The position numbers and the translations under genes are program-made. This document shows, piece after piece, positions 57,034 to 64,000 of a stretch of 64,000 nt of DNA. The notes under the pieces were generated by a model. The model saw only the letters and a program-made list of their open reading frames with translations, was not told where the DNA came from and ran no database searches. The stretch's first letter is position 1. Every line of letters starts with the position of its first letter. This DNA is from Ophryocystis elektroscirrha (Eukaryota > Apicomplexa > Conoidasida > Neogregarinorida > Ophryocystidae): positions 1-64,000 of the forward strand of contig JAQIFP010000057.1 of NCBI GenBank assembly GCA_030141585.1, given 5' to 3'.

Positions 57034-57106
57034 GCCTCTCTAGCTCAGTCGGTAGAGCGCCAGCCTTTTAAGCTGGTGGTCGAGGGTTCGAGCCCCTCGG
57101 GAGGCG
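57034..57106 (+). tRNA. tRNA-Lys (UUU anticodon)
   Basis: 73-nt cloverleaf. Acceptor stem GCCTCTC/GGGAGGC with one T-G pair and discriminator G; D-stem GCTC/GAGC; anticodon stem CCAGC/GCTGG around loop CTTTTAA (anticodon TTT); TpsiC stem GAGGG/CCCTC with loop TTCGAGC. No intron. A box GGTAGAGCGC-like and B box GGTTCGAGCCC sequences are internal, and a T run (TTCTTTTATTT) follows for Pol III termination. It stands out sharply from the AT-rich surroundings. Confidence 0.97.
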
Positions 57107-57305
57107 TTCTTTTATTTAAAAAATATATGTGTTTTTCAGAAATGTTATAATTTGTTGTTCACTTCAAATTTTCAATTTTAAATTTACGCATGTACTAAAG
57201 GTTTTATCAAAAACATTTTGCAAAATTGATCAATATCAGAAATTTGCATGCTTTAAATAATTATTTTATATCAGTAGTGATATTTTAGGTTGATTTTGTA
57301 AAAAA

Positions 57306-58313
57306 ATGGTTATCATTACTTTATTTATTGTAATATTACTTTCATTATTCAATTATACTGAAGGACATGGGTATTTGAAAGGGCCAGTAATTGCGCGAAA
57401 CGTTCAAAATCACAATTATTGTCGTCATTGCGCTAATGGTGATGGTGTGTGTGGTAATGGTCGCAATAGTCAATGGAGTCGAGAGCTACATCCTGGAAAC
57501 TTAAATAGTTCTTTTGCTGTAGCTCCACAACCTTTGATTTTGGGGAGTACTGTTGAGTTTGTTCAGTTTATAACAGTTACACATTATGGTCATGTTACAT
57601 TTGAATTATGTCGACCAACTGGAAACGCAATAACAGAAAATTGCTTTACTGTAAAACTTAAAAGAGATCCGACAGACACAAGGTGGAGTCCATATACATC
57701 ACAAGATCCGTATGCATTCTTTTTTGCAGACGGTAGCAGATCTTCGTGTATTTTGAATAGGGATCTACCTGTAAGATACATTATACCAGAAAGTTTTGGC
57801 GAATGTGATCATTGCATATTGCGATGGTATTGGCAAACAGCAAATTCATGCTCTAGCCATAGACTAACAAGTTCTAATACGAGAGATACTGCTATTGCTA
57901 ATTGGAGGTTACCTAGTGACAATTCTTGCAGAGTTCACATTAGTTCGTTAGTAAGTTGTGGCAACAATTGCCCTCATTCTCAATGTCGAGCTGAGCAATT
58001 TAAAAATTGTGTTGATGTAAAATTAATCAGAAATCCAAATGCGCCAAGCACTCCAGCGCCGACAACTCCAGCGCCGACAACTCCTGCGCCGACAACTCCA
58101 GCGCCGACAACTCCAGCGCCGACAACTCCAGCGCCGACAACTCCTGCGCCGACAACTCCTGCGCCGACAACTCCTGCGCCGACAACTCCAGCGCCGACAA
58201 CTCCAGCGCCAACAACTCCAGCACCACCCACAGTCGAACTTCCGGATAAATTATGCTGCAAGTGTAAATTAGAAGACGGCATAGAGTATAATTGTTCTTG
58301 CAAAATAAAATGA
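57306..58313 (+). CDS. secreted lytic polysaccharide monooxygenase (AA15-like)
   Basis: Single exon, 335 aa. The signal peptide is MVIITLFIVILLSLFNYTEG, and cleavage would leave His21 as residue 1 (HGYLKGPVIARN), the N-terminal half of the copper histidine brace. The second brace histidine is H93 or H96 in VTHYGHVTFELC. Cysteine pairs (YCRHCANGDGVCG, CDHCILRWYWQTANSC, CGNNCPHSQC) match the compact disulphide-rich LPMO fold of Pfam LPMO_10/AA15, and the late RWYW supplies the axial aromatic. These enzymes oxidatively cleave chitin or cellulose. After the domain (about residue 240) comes a linker of about twelve TTPAP units encoded by a 15-bp repeat, then a short Cys-rich tail (LCCKCKLEDGIEYNCSCKIK). 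Family assignment is firm; AA15 rather than another class is likely. The substrate is not inferable. Confidence 0.88.
   Translation: MVIITLFIVILLSLFNYTEGHGYLKGPVIARNVQNHNYCRHCANGDGVCGNGRNSQWSRELHPGNLNSSFAVAPQPLILGSTVEFVQFITVTHYGHVTFELCRPTGNAITENCFTVKLKRDPTDTRWSPYTSQDPYAFFFADGSRSSCILNRDLPVRYIIPESFGECDHCILRWYWQTANSCSSHRLTSSNTRDTAIANWRLPSDNSCRVHISSLVSCGNNCPHSQCRAEQFKNCVDVKLIRNPNAPSTPAPTTPAPTTPAPTTPAPTTPAPTTPAPTTPAPTTPAPTTPAPTTPAPTTPAPTTPAPPTVELPDKLCCKCKLEDGIEYNCSCKIK
58046..58233 (+). repeat. 15-bp coding repeat (TTPAP)n
   Basis: About twelve copies of a GC-rich 15-bp unit (ACAACTCCAGCGCCG with CCA/CCT exchange), the most GC-rich patch of the window apart from the tRNA. It encodes the Pro/Thr linker of the LPMO, likely O-glycosylated. 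It opens long but meaningless frames in other phases. Confidence 0.95.
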
Positions 58314-58544
58314 GTATTTTGAATTAACATATAAATCGAAAAATCAAAGAATTTTTCATTTTTGAAATTATTGTTTTTGAGAAAAGAAAAAAAAATAAAT
58401 TTAAGTGTTTGACTCATTAATTCTCTTAAAATTTTCCTAAATTATTCAATAATTTAGCGATTCTTACGTTGGTTATAATTTTATTCATTATTTTTTCTCT
58501 TCTTTTCTCTAAAAGTTTTCTTGTTTGTTTGGAAATATCTGAAT

Positions 58545-59065
58545 TTAAATAAATTTAATGTCAAAATTATTACTTTTGTTTGGAAACAAGGATACGTAAG
58601 CTTTATTTGGTGGATAATTGTTTATATAAGAAAGATTTTTTTCATGAACCTCAATATTTTTTTTTAGTTCATCAATTTTATTTAAATCTCCATTTTCTTT
58701 CATTTCGTTTGCTAAAGCTATTCTAGATCTTCTTAAATCCCGTGAAACTTTTTTTCTCTCTTAAAAACAATTAATTTTGTTGTTTTCGTTACCAAAAAAC
58801 TTAATTTTTTGACATTGATAATTTTTTTTGCTAGATGCTTTCTTAGACAAAAGTACATTTAATTGTGCAGTATAATTTTTTATGGAATTTTCTACACCTT
58901 TAGCTCCCTCTGTGTCATTGTGAGCCTTAAAAATATAAAATGTCACACAAACTCGTAAATAATTACTATTTTTAACGATAACAATCGTTGCAAATCCCGA
59001 ATTTTTTTCATAGTCTCTTTCCGGGTCATTTGTAACACTTTCATTTCTTTAACTACAGGGTCCAT
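58545..59065 (-). CDS. EFG1: rRNA-processing protein EFG1
   Basis: Three exons. Exon 1 is MDPVVKEMKVLQMTRKETMK with KIRDLQRLL. A 50-60-nt intron follows, then AHNDTEGAKGVENSIKNYTA and KKNYQCQKIKFF. A 33-nt intron (GTAACG...TTTAAG) restores FFERKKVSRDLRRSRIA, and the end is LSYINNYPPNKAYVSLFPN, ...DIKFI and TAA at 58545. This is the Efg1 domain pattern (KIRDLxRLL, KFFERxKVxR, LNYVxYFPxxxKYISLFP). EFG1 is a nucleolar factor for 18S rRNA maturation. The product is about 150 aa, near the minimal domain. The middle exon alone would read on for a few residues into GNENNKINCF; the homology decides for the spliced form. Confidence 0.85.
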
Positions 59066-59229
59066 TTTAAACTATTATGAAAAAATAAAAGATTCAAAAA
59101 TTTATTTATTTTTCAATTCAATCAATAATTTGAGATATGAGAACAGTCAATATATATATATCTATAGAGAATTGCAGAAAATTTCATAATTAATGTACAA
59201 ATTAGGCACGGATTTTTTTTAATAAAATT

Positions 59230-61186
59230 ATGTCAATGAAACAATTAATGTCGCTTGTACCAATAGAAGCAGCATCTACTTTAAATACAACTCATCAAGG
59301 CCGTCGTTCTAGATGGGAGAGAACTTCAGAAACAGGAACGTCTAGATTTGGTCCAAAAGACGATAAACCATTTTTACCTCCACCATTTGTCGATCTACCT
59401 CCAGGGTTAACTCCACTTCAAGTAAGAAAAAAAAAAAAAAAAGAACATTATAAGTGTTTTTAGAATACTTAATATATGTGTATTTAGGTATTCACATTTA
59501 TGTGTGCATAATATAGCAGGTATGCTTTAATAGAACTTATAATTGATATTGTTCAAAGAATTATTATTGTATATAATGAGCTTCATGGTTGCTTATAAAT
59601 CATTTCTTTTTTTTTTTATTTTATCTTTTCAGGTAGACCAATTTTTACGTGAACAACGCTTAGATGAACTTACACTTAAATTAGAGAGAGGAGAATTGGA
59701 ATTTGGCGATCCAGACATTCGTCCTCCAAGCCCTCCTCCTGCTTACGATAAAAACGGGAATAGAACAAATACAAGAGATGTTCGAGTGAGAAATGCAATG
59801 ACTTCAGAACATCAAAGATTATTAGAGTATATGATAAAAACAGTTCCAGGATTTGTACCTCCACCTGGATATAAACCAGTAAAAAAAATAAGAAGGATAA
59901 TTATTCCACAAGAAAAATATCCAGAATATAATTTTATGGGTCTTATTATAGGACCCAGAGGATGTAATCATAAGAGACTGGAAGCAGAATCCGGAGCACA
60001 AATATCTATTAGAGGCCGTGGCACGCAAAAAGAAGGAAAAAAAACCGATCATCAAACAGAGGAAGAAGCAGCTATGCCTCAACATGTACATATAGCTGCC
60101 GATACAGAAGATTCACTCGACAAGGCAGTCAGTTTAATTGAACCACTATTGAATCCACGACATCCTGCGCATGAAGAGTTCAAGAAAAAAGGCTTAGAAC
60201 AGTTAGCTATGGTAAATGGAGTTTCAATTTCAAAGTTTGAATCCAAATGTTCTGTTTGTGGAGCAACAGGACACACAGCACTAAGTTGTCAAGAAATGAG
60301 CTTAAGTTTTGTTAGACCCGATATTAAGTGTTTACTTTGTGGCGATAAAGGGCACGTAACAATGGATTGTAAATTAGCTCGAGGTATGAGTAATGAGCAA
60401 TTATCTGCAATTGAGAAAAAAGCTCAAAGTTCCGCTGCTTCCGCTGCAGCTGCTGCAGCAGCTGCTGCGGCCGTAGCTGGAAATCTTGTTGTCCCAAAAC
60501 CTGCTTATGATAATACTCGAATTGCCCGCACTCGACTTGATATTGAATATACACAAATGATGTCTGAGTTAGAGTCGAATAATACAACAACAAGAACAGG
60601 AATGGACCCATTAGATGCATTTACGAAACCCTTGGAACAGCCTACGTATAATTTATACGGCAATCCAATGATGATGGAACCTTATCAACAGGTACCACCA
60701 CCCGAATACAGTAACACCCCATATTATAACGCACCACCCAGTGAAATGCCACCGCCTCCTCCAGGCGGTATTACATACAATATGCCTCTCGAAAACTTTA
60801 ATGCTACAGGAACCGGTTCTGGAGGAGGTTATGTTGATGCTATTTCCGATTATTTTAATACTCTTGGAAACACATTAACTCCACAGCAACAAATGCAACA
60901 AATATCTCAATTGATGGGTACACTTATGGCACCCAACGGACAATTTAACTCCATGTCTGCTAAACAAATGGAGCAGTTATCTCAAATAATGTCCGCTCTT
61001 TACCCCACAATAACTGCTCTCTCGGCTGCTGCCGCTGCTACTGCTGCTAATGATACTGTAAACATTCAAAGCGCACTTCCCACTGAAAATACAAGCAAAC
61101 CTAACATGGCTGATTTTTTTGCACCACCACTTCCTAGAGAAGAGGAACATCCCCCTCTACCAGAAGGACCAGCTCCAATTGTGTAA
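59230..61186 (+). CDS. SF1: branchpoint-binding protein SF1/BBP
   Basis: Two exons: 59230-59421 and 59633-61186, joined at LTPLQ/VDQFLREQRLDEL. Total about 580 aa. The N-terminal helical RSRWE-type motif is RRSRWERTS (U2AF65-binding ULM). The coiled region VDQFLREQRLDELTLKLERG follows, then PPSPPPAYDKNGNR, and the KH/QUA2 domain with YPEYNFMGLIIGPRGCNHKR (GXXG loop) and ISIRGRGTQKEGK. Two CCHC zinc knuckles follow (CSVCGATGHTALSC and CLLCGDKGHVTMDC), then Ala-, Gln- and Pro-rich low complexity. SF1 recognises the intron branch site during early spliceosome assembly. The intron of 211 nt is moderate. The role is of particular interest next to AQR in a genome of tiny introns. Confidence 0.95.
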
Positions 61187-61257
61187 TTACTTTTTTTTTT
61201 TTTTATTATATAATAATTAATAAATAAGATATTCAATATATATACATTTATATATTA

Positions 61258-62829
61258 TTAAGATTTTACCTGGAAACAAAATGAAATTGTATTATATATT
61301 ACTTTATATATTCGAACGATAAAATATGAAGACGAAAACACTTCACTAAAATATTTGAAAGGTTTAATTTGAGGGATTTGGATTTTTCTATTCATATCTG
61401 TTTTAGTGGCTTTATTTTCTGATAGGCGGTAGTAACTAAATCTCCACAAAATACTGTCTTTGAACTTTGGTGTTAAAGCTTTCAAATAAGAGCTCTAATT
61501 TAAACATAAACTGATATTTTTTGCAGCATACCGCTTGGAAATTTTGATAGTCACTAACTTTGATATGTCGAAAAACACTGTTTGTTATTTTTATAATCCA
61601 AGCTGATTTATTGATGTCGTCTGAATCCAACCCCAAAACAGAACCATTTATAATCTACATGTAATAATTCCTTTGTACATTTTCATACGTATACGTAGTT
61701 AACTCCCAGTTGCTTACACTTTCTATACGCATCCTCTTCGTTACTTAGCAGAATCTACGTGTAAATATTTGTGAAAAAAATATTCATTTATTAATATGTG
61801 CATTAATTAATATATTTTTACAAAAAAACTAAATTAATTTACAAATTTGACATTTCAATACGAGTAATAATTATTTTTTTCTATACACACATTTTTTTCT
61901 TTTACATTTCTTACTTAAGTAACTATATTATCAGTAAAATATTTATCAAATATATATGACCATATACATTGTAATACTTACGTCTCCCACTAGTGCTATA
62001 TGTGTTGTATTGCGAGTATTATTATCAACAACTGTAATTCTGTCTGACATAGCTGTAATTTGGTATCCATAATCCCACCTAAGTATTCATAAAATTATAT
62101 GATAAATATAAATATCCAATATTCATATATTTAATATTATTGAAGTGTCAATTATTGAATAACCCAAAAACCACACAATATATATTAAACATGTAACTAT
62201 GTTTACAGTAATTAAAATTTTGGTGTTTCTGCGCTCAAGAATTAGGTTTAATTATACTTTAAAATTATATAAATTACTTGAATAATTATCAAAAAGTAAA
62301 TTTACATGAACATTTTGAACAAATATATAAATGATTATATTGAGGGAGTTATTATAGCAAACAATTAATTAAAAAAATTACCAAGAGAGAACAACAGAAT
62401 CCGGATGTGTATTGTGCCTTAGCCATGAAAAACTTTCTCTAAAATCATCGAGCAAAACTCTATCATTGTTAGGCATACGAAATTCTACGTGAAACTGTGA
62501 AGTAAGGAAACTTACGGTAAATTATAGAAGGATTAGAATATCCAACACCTGCCATCATTACAGAGTGTATTAGAAATCTGTAAAGACAACCAAATACTAG
62601 GAATAACGTTAATAAACGAGAAAATATGTTTGGCGAGTAATCAGTATATTTAGCCTTTGCTGACGTGCCTCTATTTTGGTTGATAATAGCATTCATAACA
62701 TAGGAAACTCCATGTCCTGCTAATAAACTCGCTGCAGGAGAAAAAACTAGAATAAAACGGATCATGACACCTAAAAATATGGTGTTATATTATATACGTA
62801 TTTATTAAGAATTTCGGACAATCATATAC

Positions 62830-62874
<45 letters not shown>

Positions 62875-64000
62875 GATGATGACTTACAACTAAAGTAGAC
62901 GGAAACTAATGTATAAATGGTAATGAGGAGATTGGCAGGATTATTATTCTTAAGGTTGAAAATGAAACCGATAGGGACAAAAAACATGATGGTAGATAAG
63001 TTTAAATGAAACTGAGCCCAAACAATGGGCTGATGTTCAGAAACAGATTGAATTATTGGATTTCTCTTGGACGCGTACGTGGGGTTCAGAAAAGAAAGAG
63101 AACGCTCTCCCAAAGTTGCATTTCCCGAAAACAAAATATACATTGCCATTGTTATCGATACAAGCACAATACAGCTTAACGTAATTTTTAATGTTCTTTT
63201 TTGCTTAGGAGTTAAAAATCCTTCCAGAATTTTATGTATATAATACAGCTGAATAAGTAAAAACAAAATAACTTTAGAATAAGTGAGTTTTTCAAACGTA
63301 AATACAAATCAGTTGTATATAGTATAATTGCTATTGTGTTCAAATTATTTGTATCCATATAATACATATATATATATTTATTTATTTATATATTTTCCAT
63401 ATAATTTATAATGTAAATTTACCAAATAAATATGTCATATACCTAGTTGCATATATATATAAATATTTTATATATAAATATATAATTACTTGTAGAAAAA
63501 CAAAAGCAATATGTGAAGTAATGTGTTCTCCTGATTTGATTATATTTGTGGATACAATAGGAACCGTCAAAGATAATAATGAACCAAGCGTGTAAAGTGT
63601 TGTATATGTTGTATAGATTTTAAAATTCATTTTACCGTAAACTATGCATGTAATAGTATGCAGTGCCAGAATGTTGGTTACTAGCATATATCCGCCCCAA
63701 CTAGCAACCAAATAATAATAAGACAAAGTTGTTATAATTGCTGAGATTAAATCACCCTTTCTCATAGATCTAGCGTATGTATATAAAGTGAAAACTATGG
63801 CAAATATAGAAACAGCTTCATTGTCGTAACTTCCAGCGACACTTCTAGACAAATAAGCAGGACATATAGCGATAAAAAATGAAGCGTACAAGCTTGCGTT
63901 TTCTGAACCAGTGATCTACAAACACAAATCATGTATAAAGTCTCAGACACACCATACAATGAAACAAATTGTATGTTTCAACATAATCATATTTTTGTAT
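61258..64000 (-). CDS. STT3: oligosaccharyltransferase catalytic subunit STT3 (5' end outside window)
   Basis: Multi-exon gene, entering from the right edge. From the N-terminal side: [40 protein letters not shown], then [19 protein letters not shown] (the conserved SVSEHQ of external loop 5). Next come [40 protein letters not shown] (catalytic WWDYG) and [16 protein letters not shown], and the C-terminal piece [16 protein letters not shown]. The last exons are [20 protein letters not shown] and [10 protein letters not shown] with TAA at 61258-61260. STT3 is the multi-pass ER membrane enzyme that transfers N-glycans to Asn-X-Ser/Thr. The final intron (33 nt, GTAATATA...TTCCAG) is in frame and stop-free, so the frame can be read through it; homology (RIYKVKD in human) shows it is spliced. 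The first several membrane segments, including the DXD region, lie beyond 64000. Confidence 0.93.
62838..62871 (-). repeat. (TA)n in an STT3 intron
   Basis: Perfect TA run of about 34 nt between the exons for [18 protein letters not shown] and the [10 protein letters not shown] helix. Confidence 0.85.

Noticed and set aside
57980..58417. Antisense and shifted frames over the LPMO linker (Val/Gly/Ala-rich, Arg/Gln-rich)
   Set aside because: Created by the 15-bp repeat, which has no stop in any frame; the sense frame is fixed by the LPMO domain.

Overview
This is a very AT-rich nuclear window from a unicellular eukaryote, with about 23 protein genes (two cut or incomplete at an end) and one tRNA. 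Genes carry spliceosomal introns and use TAA, TAG and TGA as stops, so the code is standard. Most introns I could place by reading frame plus homology are tiny (about 26-38 nt, usually 31-36). A smaller class is long (200 to 1,300 nt) and filled with TA-rich micro- and minisatellites. The combination of compact genes, a ThDP-dependent pyruvate decarboxylase, a secreted chitin/cellulose-type LPMO and large repeat-rich secreted proteins suggests a protist, possibly a parasitic alveolate of the gregarine/Cryptosporidium kind. That taxonomic guess is weak.

Layout. 1-5.4 kb: small membrane protein (+), UXT-like prefoldin (-), proteasome beta-3 (+) and an unknown gene (-) whose end overlaps it. 5.4-14 kb: THOC5 (-) and the spliceosomal helicase Aquarius (-). 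14.5-19.8 kb: Sec24 (-). 20-22.6 kb: ORC2 (+) tail-to-tail with an unknown gene (-). 23.6-25.2 kb: intron-free pyruvate decarboxylase (+). 25.8-31 kb: a tight minus-strand row of PPIL2-type U-box cyclophilin, HUS1-like clamp and DusA-type dihydrouridine synthase. 31.9-36.1 kb: a probable COG1-like tethering subunit (+). 36.2-38.4 kb: actin-related protein (+), whose stop overlaps that of CCT5 (-). 40.5-44.7 kb: NDC80 (-). 45.4-50.3 kb: a giant acidic repeat protein with a signal peptide and Cys-rich C-terminal domain (+). 50.3-54.5 kb: DNA polymerase alpha B subunit (-). 54.5-56.9 kb: MSH2 without its N-terminal mismatch-binding domain (-). 57.0 kb: tRNA-Lys(UUU) (+). 57.3-58.3 kb: LPMO (+). 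58.5-59.1 kb: EFG1 (-). 59.2-61.2 kb: branchpoint-binding protein SF1 (+). 61.3 kb to the right edge: STT3 (-), 5' end outside the window.

The genes are mostly housekeeping: splicing and export (AQR, SF1, PPIL2, THOC5), replication and repair (ORC2, POLA2, MSH2, HUS1), chromosome segregation (NDC80), secretion and glycosylation (Sec24, COG1-like, STT3), and folding and proteolysis (CCT5, UXT-like, PSMB3). The lineage-specific content is the LPMO, the giant secreted protein and the pyruvate decarboxylase. I saw no CRISPR array, no transposon with coding capacity and no rRNA. Two assembly gaps (17 N and 100 N) both sit inside tandem repeats.
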